DNA of 64,000 bases from positions 558,001 to 622,000 of the forward strand of contig NZ_JAERQN010000002.1 in the NCBI RefSeq assembly GCF_016805305.1, read 5' to 3'. The notes below the pieces were generated by a model. That model was not told the DNA's origin. It saw only the letters and a program-made list of their open reading frames with translations, and made no database searches. A program made the translations under genes and the position numbers. Each line of letters starts with the position of its first letter. The first letter of the stretch is position 1. Below are positions 34,596 to 43,053 of the stretch, piece by piece. This DNA is from Falsiroseomonas ponticola. GTDB lineage: Bacteria; Pseudomonadota; Alphaproteobacteria; Acetobacterales; Acetobacteraceae.

Positions 34596-34922
34596 ATGCC
34601 CCTGCTGCCCCTCTGCGCCACCACCGCCATCGCGGATGGAGAAGGCCAACGCGTGGACACGCCCGAAGGCGCCTTCGCCGTCTTCAACCTGGGCGGCGAG
34701 TTCTTCGTCCTCGACAACACCTGCACCCATGGCCCCGGCAACCTCGGCGACGGCTTCATCGAGAACGAGGAAGTCGAATGCGACTTCCACCAGGGCCGCT
34801 TCTCCATCCGCACCGGCGCCGCGACCGCCGCCCCCTGCATCGATCCCGTCCGCGTCTGGGATGTCGTGATCCAGGACGGGCAAATCTGCATCGACCCGAA
34901 GGCCGGGCACTACGCCGTATGA
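34596..34922 (+). CDS. Rieske ferredoxin for non-heme iron oxygenase
   Basis: 108 residues; the start MPLLPLCATT is favoured by AGGAAA upstream over an in-frame ATG 30 bp earlier that lies inside the previous gene. Rieske ligands are Cys43 and His45 (CTHG), Cys62 and His65 (CDFHQGRF). The C-terminal VRVWDVVIQDGQICID strand ends the fold. It shuttles electrons from the FAD reductase to the oxygenase, making this a three-component system. Its stop overlaps the PdxA-like start (ATGA). Confidence 0.92.
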   Translation: MPLLPLCATTAIADGEGQRVDTPEGAFAVFNLGGEFFVLDNTCTHGPGNLGDGFIENEEVECDFHQGRFSIRTGAATAAPCIDPVRVWDVVIQDGQICIDPKAGHYAV

Positions 34923-35899
34923 GCCTTCCCGTATTGGCCATCGCGCTCGGCGATCCCGCCGGCATCGGCCCTGAACTCGCGCTGAAGGCCGCGCTGCATC
35001 CCCGCACGCGGCAACTCTGCCGCCCGGTCCTGGTGGGCGATCCCGGCGTCATCGCCATCCACGCCGCCGGCGCCGGCATCACCGCGCGCTTGGTGGAACG
35101 CGCGGACGCCGCGGACGCCGAGGCGCTGCCCGACACGGTCGATATCCTGCCCCGCCAGCACTTCGCCCCCGGCGAATTCGCCCTCTCCAGCGTCACCGCC
35201 CGGAACGGCCGCGCGGCGCTGGACAGCGCCGCCGCCGCCATCGCCGCCGCCCGCACGGGCCAGGTCCATGCCGTGCTGGCCGCGCCGATGAACCAGACCG
35301 CCATCGCCGCCGCCGGCATCGCCTTCGACGGCTACCCCACCTTCGTCGCCCGCGAATGCGGCATGGCGGAGGAGGATGTCTTCCTCATGCTCTGCTTCGA
35401 CACCACGCGCATCGTCCACGTCACGCTGCACGTCCCCGTCGCCCGCGCGCTGCAGCTGCTGACGCGGGATCGCATCACCGCCGCCATCCTCGCCGCCGAC
35501 AGCGCCCTCAAGCGCCTCGGCATCGCGAAGCCCCGCATCGCGGTCGGCGGCCTCAACCCCCATGCCGGGGAAGGCGGCCTCTTCGGGACCGAGGACGACA
35601 CGACCACCGCCCCCGCCATCGCCGCCGCCCGCGCGGCCGGCGCGCAGGTGGATGGGCCCTTCGGCGCCGACACCATGTTCCACAAATCGGGCTACGACGC
35701 CTTCACGGTCATGCTGCACGACCAGGGGCACATCGCCGCCAAGATGGTGGCGGCGCATCGCACGGCGGGCCTCACCATCGGCGCCCCCGTCCTCTTCTCC
35801 TCCGTGGCCCATGGCTCCGGCCATGACATCGCCGGCCGCGGCCAGGCGAACCCGACCGCGATGATCGAGGCGGTGGCCCGGCTCTGCGGCGCCGGCTGA
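34919..35899 (+). CDS. PdxA-family dehydrogenase (4-hydroxythreonine-4-phosphate dehydrogenase-like)
   Basis: 326 residues. LAIALGDPAGIGPEL at the N-terminus, and three metal-binding His: His171 (VTLHVP), His215 (GGLNPHAGE) and His271 (HDQGHIAAKM), as in PdxA. The catalytic Lys/Asp region FHKSGYDAFTVMLHDQ is intact. PdxA itself acts in vitamin B6 synthesis, but family members such as TphB oxidatively decarboxylate cis-dihydrodiols of aromatic dicarboxylates. The Rieske operon context favours that role. The usual HGTA-type segment reads VAHGSGHD, a small deviation. Confidence 0.85.
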   Translation: MSLPVLAIALGDPAGIGPELALKAALHPRTRQLCRPVLVGDPGVIAIHAAGAGITARLVERADAADAEALPDTVDILPRQHFAPGEFALSSVTARNGRAALDSAAAAIAAARTGQVHAVLAAPMNQTAIAAAGIAFDGYPTFVARECGMAEEDVFLMLCFDTTRIVHVTLHVPVARALQLLTRDRITAAILAADSALKRLGIAKPRIAVGGLNPHAGEGGLFGTEDDTTTAPAIAAARAAGAQVDGPFGADTMFHKSGYDAFTVMLHDQGHIAAKMVAAHRTAGLTIGAPVLFSSVAHGSGHDIAGRGQANPTAMIEAVARLCGAG

Positions 35900-35903
35900 G
35901 GCC

Positions 35904-36857
35904 TCAGCCCCGCCGCATGGCGCCCCGGATCGCGTCCAGCAGCGTGTCCATGTCGCGCTGGAAGGTGGGGCCATTGGCGTAGCCATCGGGGTCGCCGGCG
36001 CGTTCCATGAAGCGGCGCCAGACCGGCGTCGCCATGCCCTGGCGGAAGCGGTCATGCAGCCAGCCCGTCATCTCCTCCGTCAGCCCGGCGGGGCCGACCC
36101 AGCCCTTCATGTTCTCCGCCACCAGGTCGCTGCCCAGCTCCCGCATGGTGGGCACCTGCGGATAGGCGGGGTGGCGTTCGGCGGTGGTCACGGCCAGCGG
36201 CAGCATGTCCCCCGACGCCACCAGCCCGCCCAGCTCGTCGGAGGCCTGCACCGCCAGGTCGATCTGCCCCGCCAGCAGCGCCTGCTGCTGCGGCCCGCCG
36301 CCGGTATAGGGCACGTGCAGCAGCTCCGTCCCCGTCGCGCGTTCGAACATGATGAAGATGGAATGGGACAGCGTGCCGACGCCGGAGCTGCCATGGGTGA
36401 TGCCGCCGCGATTGGCCTTCGCGGCCTCGATCACCTGGGCGAGGGTGGTGAACCGGCCCCCGCGCCCGCGCGTGCAGATGAAATGCGCGTTGCGCGTCAG
36501 GCGGATGACGGCGGAGAAGCTGCGCTTCGGGTCATAGGGCAGGTCCCGGTGGGCGGGCAGGGAGGTGCTCTCCGACCCCCCCGCCATCAGCAGCGTATGG
36601 CCATCCGGCGCCGCGCGCGCCACCTGCTCGGCGGCGATCGCCCCGCCCGCCCCGGGGCGGTTCACCACCACCAGCGGCACGGGGAAGGCGGGTGTCACGG
36701 CCTCCACGATGGTGCGGGCGATGATGTCGGTGCCGCCGCCCGGCGCGAAGCCGACGATCAGCTGCATCGGCCGCGTCGGCTGCCAGCCGGTCTGGGCGCG
36801 GGCCGAGACGGGGAGGAGGAGGGGGGTCGCGAGCAGGCTGCGGCGCGTCAGGCGCAT
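35904..36857 (-). CDS. Bug/TctC family periplasmic binding protein
   Basis: 317 residues. Signal peptide MRLTRRSLLATPLLLPVSARAQ; then WQPTRPMQLIVGFAPGGGTDIIARTIVEAV, LVVVNRPGAGGAIAAEQVAR and VPYTGGGPQQQALLAGQIDLAVQ. It is convergent with the PdxA-like gene, 4 bp apart, so it is a separate unit. It is the sixth complete Bug protein in the window. Confidence 0.92.
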   Translation of the reverse strand: MRLTRRSLLATPLLLPVSARAQTGWQPTRPMQLIVGFAPGGGTDIIARTIVEAVTPAFPVPLVVVNRPGAGGAIAAEQVARAAPDGHTLLMAGGSESTSLPAHRDLPYDPKRSFSAVIRLTRNAHFICTRGRGGRFTTLAQVIEAAKANRGGITHGSSGVGTLSHSIFIMFERATGTELLHVPYTGGGPQQQALLAGQIDLAVQASDELGGLVASGDMLPLAVTTAERHPAYPQVPTMRELGSDLVAENMKGWVGPAGLTEEMTGWLHDRFRQGMATPVWRRFMERAGDPDGYANGPTFQRDMDTLLDAIRGAMRRG

Positions 36858-36926
36858 CGGATGTCTCTCCCAGGGGCGCCCTCTGCGGGGCGGATCGGGG
36901 GAGCATGGCGGCGACCGGCCCCGCCT

Positions 36927-37655
36927 TCAATCGCCCTCGTCCGGGATGTTCAGCAGGCTTCCGCAGGCCTTGCAGTGCACCGCATCCGGGTCGTGGCGCA
37001 TCAGGCCGCAGCTCTCGCAGCGGAAGCGCACCTTGGCCGGGCGGAACAGCGCCTGCGCCAGGCGCAGGAACAGCGTGACGCCCGCCAGCATGATGACGAC
37101 GGTGGTCAGCCGCCCCCCGGTGCCCGCCAGGGTGATGTCGCCGAAGCCCGTCGTGGTCAGCGCCGTGACGGTGAAGTAGAGCGCATCCGCCCAGTTGGTG
37201 ATGTCCGGGTTCACCCGGTGCTGCGTGGCATGCACCACGCCCGTCATCACGATGATGAAGACCAGCAGGTCGGCCGCCGCCACCACCGCTTCCTGGTTCC
37301 GCCGGAAGGCGGGCAGGTCCTGCCGCAGATGGATCACCAGCCGGGCGGAGCGCAGCAGCCGCAGCGTCCGCAGGCTGCGCAGGAACCCCCACCCCGCGAA
37401 GAAGGGCGCCAGCAGGAAGGAGACGACGGCCAACAGGTCCGCGATGCCCGCGGGGTGCAGCAATTCCCGCCTTGCGGCGCGCGAGGATCGCAGCCGCAGC
37501 GCCATCTCCCCCACCAGCACCAGCCCCACCGCGATGTCGATCGCCAGCACGGTGGTGGTCTCGGGCAGGAAGGATTCCAGGATCACCCAGCCCAGCGCCG
37601 CCAGGTCCAGCGCCAGCAGCCCATAGGCCGCCAGCGCCCCCGGCCGGCCGCCCAC
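36927..37655 (-). CDS. voltage-gated K+ channel-like membrane protein with C-terminal zinc ribbon
   Basis: About 242 residues. Several membrane helices are followed by an S4-like helix RSLRTLRLLRSARLVIHLRQ (Arg every third residue), a pore loop ALTTTGFGDI that resembles the TVGYGD selectivity filter with Phe for Tyr, and a last helix. The tail CESCGLMRHDPDAVHCKACG is a CxxC...CxxC zinc ribbon. No ATG exists at the N-terminus: I use GTG at 37655; a CTG overlapping the stop of the upstream enolase gene is the alternative. It would be an inner-membrane cation channel. Confidence 0.78.
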   Translation of the reverse strand: MGGRPGALAAYGLLALDLAALGWVILESFLPETTTVLAIDIAVGLVLVGEMALRLRSSRAARRELLHPAGIADLLAVVSFLLAPFFAGWGFLRSLRTLRLLRSARLVIHLRQDLPAFRRNQEAVVAAADLLVFIIVMTGVVHATQHRVNPDITNWADALYFTVTALTTTGFGDITLAGTGGRLTTVVIMLAGVTLFLRLAQALFRPAKVRFRCESCGLMRHDPDAVHCKACGSLLNIPDEGD

Positions 37656-37678
37656 GCCCTGGAACTGGGGCAGGGTGC

Positions 37679-38737
37679 TCAGGGCCGCAACCCGAAGCCG
37701 AGGCCGGGGGTCTCCGGCACCACGATGCGCCCGCGCTCGACAGCGGGGTGGTGCGCGAAGCGGTCGCGCAGCGCCGCATGGGCGCCGTGGACTTCCAGCA
37801 TGCCGCCATGGGCGTGGCCGGCCATGGCGGGCAGGCTCGCCGCCTCGAACCCGCCGGCGCCGGTCACGGGCACGCCATGCGCCTCCGCCAGGGCCATGAT
37901 CCGCAGCATCGACGTGATCCCGCCGCAGAAGGCGGCGTTGGGCTGCAGGATATCCAGCGCGCCCTGCGCCAGCACGTCCCGGAACCAGCCCGGCGACTGC
38001 ATCATCTGGCCGGAGGCGAGGGGAATGGCGGTCGCGCGGCGGAGTTCGGCCAGCGCGGCGATGTCGTTGTCCCGCACCGGTTCCTCGAAGAAGGCGATGT
38101 CGCAGTCGGCCACCATCGCCGCCAGCCGCTTCGCCTCCGCGACCGTGAAGCCGCAATTGGCGTCGAGCATCAGGGGCGCGTCGCCGATGGCGCGCCGCAC
38201 CGCGCGGATGCGCGCCGCGTCTTCCGCCAGCGGCCGCCCGGTGCCGACCAGCACCTTCACACCGGCGAAGCCTTCCGCCAGCGCGGCCTCGCAGGCCGCC
38301 ACCAGCTCGCTTTCCGCGAAGGCCGGCATCCCCGCGGTGGCATAGGCCGGCACCGAATCCCGCGCGCCGCCCAGCAGCCGCGCCACGGGCATCCCCAGCG
38401 CCTTGCCCTTGATGTCCCACAGCGCGAGGTCGAGCGCGGAGAGCGCCGCGACGAAGGGCCCGGTGGCGCCGCGCGGGTTCAACCGCTTGGCCAGCATCCC
38501 CCGCAGCGCCTCATGCGCCATCGGGTCCTGCCCCGTCACGGCCTGCGCGAATTCCCCGTTCAGCAGCGCCACGACCTGCGCGGAGAGGAAGCGGCCGGTC
38601 AGCCCTTCGCCGAAGACGCCCGCATCGGTCTCGACCCGCAGCCGCACGAAGCTCAGGCTCTCCCGCCCCGCATAGGCATCCGCGGCCCTGGCGGGCTTCA
38701 GATGCTCCGCGGCGGCAGTGAGCCCCGTGATCTTCAT
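37679..38737 (-). CDS. enolase superfamily enzyme (mandelate racemase/muconate lactonizing type)
   Basis: 352 residues. The N-terminal capping domain (FVRLRVETDAGVFGEGLTG) is followed by a barrel with ALDLALWDIKGKALGMPVARLLGG, a family signature, metal-ligand segments LMLDANCGF and FFEEPV, and SGQMMQ. It needs Mg2+ and abstracts a proton next to a carboxylate, as in sugar-acid dehydratases, racemases or cycloisomerases. The specific reaction is not assignable. Its ATG overlaps the stop of the hydroxybutyryl-CoA dehydrogenase gene (TGATG). Confidence 0.88.
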   Translation of the reverse strand: MKITGLTAAAEHLKPARAADAYAGRESLSFVRLRVETDAGVFGEGLTGRFLSAQVVALLNGEFAQAVTGQDPMAHEALRGMLAKRLNPRGATGPFVAALSALDLALWDIKGKALGMPVARLLGGARDSVPAYATAGMPAFAESELVAACEAALAEGFAGVKVLVGTGRPLAEDAARIRAVRRAIGDAPLMLDANCGFTVAEAKRLAAMVADCDIAFFEEPVRDNDIAALAELRRATAIPLASGQMMQSPGWFRDVLAQGALDILQPNAAFCGGITSMLRIMALAEAHGVPVTGAGGFEAASLPAMAGHAHGGMLEVHGAHAALRDRFAHHPAVERGRIVVPETPGLGFGLRP

Positions 38738-39618
38738 CAGCGCGTCGGCTTCGGCGGCGTCACGCTGTAATCATAAAAGCCCTTGCCGGATTTCCGGCCG
38801 AGCCACCCGGCCTCGACATATTTCCGCAGCAGCGGGCTCGGCCGGTACTTGCTGTCGCCCATGCCGGCCTGCAGCACCTCCATCACCGCCAGGCAGGTGT
38901 CGAGCCCGATGAAGTCGGCCAGCTCCAGCGGCCCCATCGGGTGGTTGCAGCCGAGCTTCATGCCCGTGTCGATGGAGACGATGTCGCCCACACCTTCCTG
39001 CAGCGCGACGCAGGCCTCGTTGATCATCGGCAGCAGGATGCGGTTGACGATGAAGGCGGGATAGTCGGCGGCATAGGCGACGGTCTTGCCCATGCGCTCC
39101 GCCAGCGACGCCACGGCCTGCACCGTCGCATCCTCCGTCGCCAGGCCGCGGATCACCTCGACCAGCTTCATCATCGGCACGGGGTTGAAGAAATGCATGC
39201 CGACGAAGCGGCCCGGCCGGTCCGTCGCCGCCGCCAGCCGCGTGATGGGGATGGAGGAGGTGTTGGACGCCACCAGCGCATCGGCGCGCAGATGCGGCGT
39301 CAGGGTCGCGAAGATCTTGAGCTTGAGGTCCTCCCGCTCCGTCGCGGCCTCGATCACCAGGTCGCACTCGGCGAAGCGGGCATAGTCCGTCGTGGTGGCG
39401 ATGCGGGCCAGGGCCGCGTCCTTGTCGGCGGCGGCCAGGGTGCCCTTCTGTACCTGGCGGTCCATGTTCTTCGTGATGGTGGCGACGGCCTTGGCCAGCG
39501 CCGCCTCCGCCACGTCCAGCATCACCACCTCGATGCCCGCCTGCGCCGCGACATGGGCGATGCCGTTGCCCATCTGCCCCGCGCCGATGACGCCCAGCTT
39601 CTGGATCGTCGCCATCAT
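38737..39618 (-). CDS. hbd: 3-hydroxybutyryl-CoA dehydrogenase
   Basis: 293 residues (two adjacent ATGs; GGGGAGTGA precedes). NAD loop LGVIGAGQMGNGIAHVAAQAG, CDLVIEAATERED, catalytic His in MHFFNPVPMMKLVEVI, NRILLPMINEA and the C-terminal dimer domain with NHPMGPLELADFIGLD are all standard for single-domain Hbd/PaaH. It oxidises L-3-hydroxyacyl-CoA with NAD(P). It lies 86 bp after etfA, so fatty acid or PHB-type CoA metabolism and ETF are co-located. Confidence 0.95.
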   Translation of the reverse strand: MMATIQKLGVIGAGQMGNGIAHVAAQAGIEVVMLDVAEAALAKAVATITKNMDRQVQKGTLAAADKDAALARIATTTDYARFAECDLVIEAATEREDLKLKIFATLTPHLRADALVASNTSSIPITRLAAATDRPGRFVGMHFFNPVPMMKLVEVIRGLATEDATVQAVASLAERMGKTVAYAADYPAFIVNRILLPMINEACVALQEGVGDIVSIDTGMKLGCNHPMGPLELADFIGLDTCLAVMEVLQAGMGDSKYRPSPLLRKYVEAGWLGRKSGKGFYDYSVTPPKPTR

Positions 39619-39704
39619 TCACTCCCCCTTACATGAAAAACGCCGGGGCCGCCCGCGAAGGGGCCGCCACCGGCGCATCCGTCTCCCCGCCGAAGCGGAT
39701 CGTC

Positions 39705-40625
39705 CTACTTCCGGTCGAGCTCGGCCTCGAGTTCCGGGATCACCTTGAAGACGTCGCCCACCAGGCCGTAATCGGCCACCTGGAAGATCGGCGCCTCCTC
39801 GTCCTTGTTGATGGCGACGATGACCTTGCTGTCCTTCATGCCCGCCAGGTGCTGGATGGCGCCGGAGATGCCGAAGGCCATGTAGAGTTCCGGCGCCACG
39901 ATCTTGCCGGTCTGGCCCACCTGCATGTCGTTCGGCGCATAGCCCGCATCGACCGCGGCGCGGGACGCACCGATGGCGGCGCCGAGGCGATCCGCGACCC
40001 CTTCCAGGATCTTGAAGCTGTCGGAGGACCCCATGGCGCGGCCGCCGGAGACGACGACGCGCGCCGCCGTCAGCTCCGGCCGTTCCTGCTTCACGATCTC
40101 CGCGCCCACGAAGCTGGAGACGCCGGGATTCGCCGCCGCGGCCGCATCCTCGATGGCGGCGCTGCCGCCCTCGGCCGGGATGGGGTCGAAGCTGGCGGCG
40201 CGCACCGTCATCACCTTCTTCGCGTCGCTGGTCTTCACGGTCGCCAGCGCATTGCCGGCATAGATGAAGCGGCGGAAGGTGTCCGGCCCCTCCACGCCCG
40301 CGACATCGCTGATGATCTGCACGTCGAGCAGCGCGGCCACGCGCGGCATCACGTTCTTGCCGGCGGCGGAGCCCGGCGCCAGCAGCGCGTCATAGGCGGG
40401 CGCGAGGGAGACGAGCAGCGCCGCCACCGGCTCCGCCAGCGCCACGCCGTCGCCGGACGCGACCAGCACCTTGGCCACCCCCGGCAGCTTCGCCGCGGCC
40501 GCGGCGCCTTCCGCGCCCAGCACCAGCACATGGATGTCGCCGCCCAGCTTCTGCGCGGCCGCGACCGCGCTGCGGGTGGGCTGGGAGACCGTTTCGCCGC
40601 GATCGGCGAGGACCAGGACGGCCAT
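39705..40625 (-). CDS. etfA: electron transfer flavoprotein subunit alpha
   Basis: 306 residues. [29 protein letters not shown] opens the family; the C-terminal FAD domain has [68 protein letters not shown] and ending ...[16 protein letters not shown]. With EtfB it carries electrons from acyl-CoA and other dehydrogenases to ETF-quinone oxidoreductase. It starts 3 bp after etfB. Confidence 0.97.
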   Translation of the reverse strand: MAVLVLADRGETVSQPTRSAVAAAQKLGGDIHVLVLGAEGAAAAAKLPGVAKVLVASGDGVALAEPVAALLVSLAPAYDALLAPGSAAGKNVMPRVAALLDVQIISDVAGVEGPDTFRRFIYAGNALATVKTSDAKKVMTVRAASFDPIPAEGGSAAIEDAAAAANPGVSSFVGAEIVKQERPELTAARVVVSGGRAMGSSDSFKILEGVADRLGAAIGASRAAVDAGYAPNDMQVGQTGKIVAPELYMAFGISGAIQHLAGMKDSKVIVAINKDEEAPIFQVADYGLVGDVFKVIPELEAELDRK

Positions 40626-40628
40626 GGT

Positions 40629-41375
40629 TCAGATCACCTTCGCTTCGTTGCGCAGCTTGTCCACGAGTTCGGCGACGCTGCCGACCTTCTTGCCCGCCTG
40701 GCGCTTCGGCGGCTCCTCCACCTTCAGCACCGTCAGCCGCGGCGTGACATCGACGCCGAGATCGGCCGGCTTCACCGTCTCGATCGGCTTCTTCCGCGCC
40801 TTCATGATGTTGGGCAGGGACGCGTAGCGCGGCTCGTTCAGCCGCAGGTCGGCGGTGACGATGGCCGGCAGCGTCAGCGCCACCGTCTCCAACCCGCCAT
40901 CGATCTCGCGCGTCACCTTGGCCGTGCCGTCCGCGATCTCGACCTTGCTGGCGAAGGTGCCCTGGCCCCAGCCCAGCAGCGCCGCCAGCATCTGGCCGGT
41001 GGCGTTCATGTCGTCATCGATCGCCTGCTTGCCCAGGATGACCAGCTGCGGGCCTTCCTTCTCCACCAGCGCCTTCAGGATCTTGGCGACGGCCAGCGGC
41101 TCCGTGCCCTCGGCCTCCACCAGGATGCCGCGGTCGGCGCCCATGGCCAGCGCGGTGCGGATCTGTTCCTGCGCCGCCGCGGGGCCCACGGAGACGGCGA
41201 CGATCTCCGTCGCCACCCCCTTCTCCTTCAGCCGGACCGCTTCCTCGACCGCGATCTCGTCGAAGGGGTTCATGGACATCTTGACGTTCGCCGTCTCGAC
41301 CCCCGTGCCATCCGCCTTCACGCGGACCTTCACGTTGTAGTCGACCACCCGCTTGACGGGGACGAGGATTTTCAT
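40629..41375 (-). CDS. etfB: electron transfer flavoprotein subunit beta
   Basis: 248 residues from [41 protein letters not shown], the AMP-binding region [23 protein letters not shown], and [31 protein letters not shown] (the ETF beta recognition segment) identify it. It heads the etfB-etfA-hbd-enolase-channel series on the minus strand. Confidence 0.97.
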   Translation of the reverse strand: MKILVPVKRVVDYNVKVRVKADGTGVETANVKMSMNPFDEIAVEEAVRLKEKGVATEIVAVSVGPAAAQEQIRTALAMGADRGILVEAEGTEPLAVAKILKALVEKEGPQLVILGKQAIDDDMNATGQMLAALLGWGQGTFASKVEIADGTAKVTREIDGGLETVALTLPAIVTADLRLNEPRYASLPNIMKARKKPIETVKPADLGVDVTPRLTVLKVEEPPKRQAGKKVGSVAELVDKLRNEAKVI

Positions 41376-41511
41376 CGGTTGCCGGATCCCTGGTCGGCGC
41401 CGGCGCGCGTGGTGCACCGGGCGCAAATCGCTGCCGCAAAAACGGGCCGGACCATAGGGCGGTGGGTCCGGCCGGGCAAGGCGCGGCGGCCCGGCCCGAT
41501 GCTGCGCCTGC

Positions 41512-41706
41512 TCAGGCCTTCACGAGGACCAGGAGCAGGAACAGGACGAGCGTCACGCCCTGCATGACGACCCTGAGCCGCATGAGCTTGTTGGACCGGG
41601 CGCCGCCGCCATCCTCGCTGCGGACCAGCCCGACCATCCCCGCGAACATGATGCCGAGGGTCGCGAGCAGGGAAAGGATGACGAGAACCATCAGGAACGT
41701 GACCAT
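41512..41706 (-). CDS. small twin-helix membrane protein, HIG1 domain-like
   Basis: 64 residues: an N-terminal helix ([27 protein letters not shown]), a loop [22 protein letters not shown], and a second helix of Val/Leu. The [11 protein letters not shown] motif at the start of helix two is the conserved part of the HIG1/Rcf1 family, associated with cytochrome oxidase supercomplexes. Inner-membrane location is expected. It stands alone between etfB and the MFS gene. Confidence 0.8.
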   Translation of the reverse strand: MVTFLMVLVILSLLATLGIMFAGMVGLVRSEDGGGARSNKLMRLRVVMQGVTLVLFLLLVLVKA

Positions 41707-41756
41707 GCCGGCAACATGGCACGGATCGGCCCCAGGGCAAGCCGCCGGCGCGCCGG

Positions 41757-42959
41757 CTAGCGGCGGGCGCCGGCAATCGCCCAGGCCCCGGCCAGCACCG
41801 CCGCCACGCACATCAGGAAGCCCGCCTGGTAGCCCCCGGTCGCCGCGATCAGCAGGGAAAAGGCGGGCGGCGCCACCAGCATCGTGACCGCGAAGGCGAA
41901 GGAAAGGGCGGAGGTCGCGGCCCCCACCTGGCCGGGCGGGGCCAGGCGCGCGGCCTCCGCCAGCATGATCCCGTTCCAGCCGATGGCGGTGGCCCCCATC
42001 ACCACCCCCGCCAGGGTGACGACCATGATGGGCCAGCCGGCATCGGCGAAGGCCAGCGTGCCCCCCGCCACCCCGGCGCCGATGCCGCAGGCCACCAGCA
42101 CCAGCCTGGCGCCCCAGCGATCCGCCAGCAGCGCCCAGCCGATGCGCCCCACCACGCCGGCCGCCTGCGCCAGCGCCAGGTGCAGCCCCGCCTGGCCCAG
42201 CGCCACCCCCAGCGCCGCCACCTGATAGGCCACGAAGAAGGTGGAGAAGCAGAACTGCGCCACCCCGTAGCCGCAGGACATGGCGGTCAGCCGCGCCAGC
42301 GCCGGGTCCCGCCGCAGCAGGCCGACGGCGGCCACGGATTCGCGCAGCAGCCCGCCGAAGCCGCTGGCGCCGCCGCCCGGCGCATCCCGCCCCTGGTCCA
42401 GCCCCGCCCGCAGCGGCTGGATCGCCACCGCCACCACCAGCGCGATCCCGGCCATGCAGAGAATGCTGGCCCGCCAGCCCGCCAGCAGCGCGATCGCCGG
42501 CGCCAGCGCCGCCACCACCATGGCCCCCAGCGGCACCCCCGCCTGCTTCAGGCTGAACACCAGCGCCCGGCGCCGGGGCGGCGTATGGGCGGCGATCAGG
42601 TGGCTGCCCCCCGGCGTCAGCGGCCCATGCCCCAGCCCCGCCACCAGGGCGGAGACCACCAGCGCCACCGGATGCCCGATCGCGGCGATGGCGATGCCCA
42701 GCCCCACCGCCAGCATGCAGACCTGCAGCATGCGGACGCCGCCCCAGCGCTGGATCAGCGGCCCGGTGAAGGGGCCGGAGAACAGCGCCCCCAGATAGAC
42801 CAGCGCGGTGTGGAAGCCCGCCAGGCTGGCCGGCACGCCCGTTTCCGCCGCCATGGCCGGCGCCAGCACCGGCACCGTCAGGAAGGCCCCCATCCCCGCC
42901 AGATGCGCCGCCAGCAGCGCGACCATGATGGACCAGAGGGAGGGCGGGGCGATCGGCAC
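41757..42959 (-). CDS. MFS transporter
   Basis: 400 residues if started at the GTG of VPIAPPSLWSIM (42959), which has GGAGGA 8 bp upstream; an ATG at 42926 would give 389. Twelve hydrophobic segments are readable. The loop 2-3 motif GPLIQRWGGVRMLQ and the second-half equivalent WALLADRWGARLVLV match the MFS DRxGRR-type loop. The substrate is not identifiable; YbfB/CynX-type small-molecule efflux or uptake is possible. Convergent neighbours do not help. Confidence 0.88.
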   Translation of the reverse strand: MPIAPPSLWSIMVALLAAHLAGMGAFLTVPVLAPAMAAETGVPASLAGFHTALVYLGALFSGPFTGPLIQRWGGVRMLQVCMLAVGLGIAIAAIGHPVALVVSALVAGLGHGPLTPGGSHLIAAHTPPRRRALVFSLKQAGVPLGAMVVAALAPAIALLAGWRASILCMAGIALVVAVAIQPLRAGLDQGRDAPGGGASGFGGLLRESVAAVGLLRRDPALARLTAMSCGYGVAQFCFSTFFVAYQVAALGVALGQAGLHLALAQAAGVVGRIGWALLADRWGARLVLVACGIGAGVAGGTLAFADAGWPIMVVTLAGVVMGATAIGWNGIMLAEAARLAPPGQVGAATSALSFAFAVTMLVAPPAFSLLIAATGGYQAGFLMCVAAVLAGAWAIAGARR

Positions 42960-43053
42960 CCCCCATCCTCCCCCGCGCCGCGCTGCGCTGCAACATAGGG
43001 TGACGCATCGCAGGGTTGACCGCGGCCCCCCCGGCAGGGTGTACCGCTGCGCC

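Noticed and set aside
34919..35899. Naming this gene pdxA for vitamin B6 synthesis
   Set aside because: Metal ligands fit the family, but the operon is for a Rieske oxygenase, where PdxA relatives act as dihydrodiol dehydrogenases; I leave the symbol empty.
36054..38345. 763-codon plus-strand open frame rich in His, Gln, Arg and Asp
   Set aside because: It is the antisense shadow of the Bug, channel and enolase-superfamily genes; GC-rich DNA yields such long antisense frames throughout the window.
39633..41567. 644-codon plus-strand open frame over etfA/etfB
   Set aside because: Antisense shadow of etfA and etfB, whose proteins are unmistakable; the composition (His/Arg/Gln/Asp-rich) is typical of shadows.
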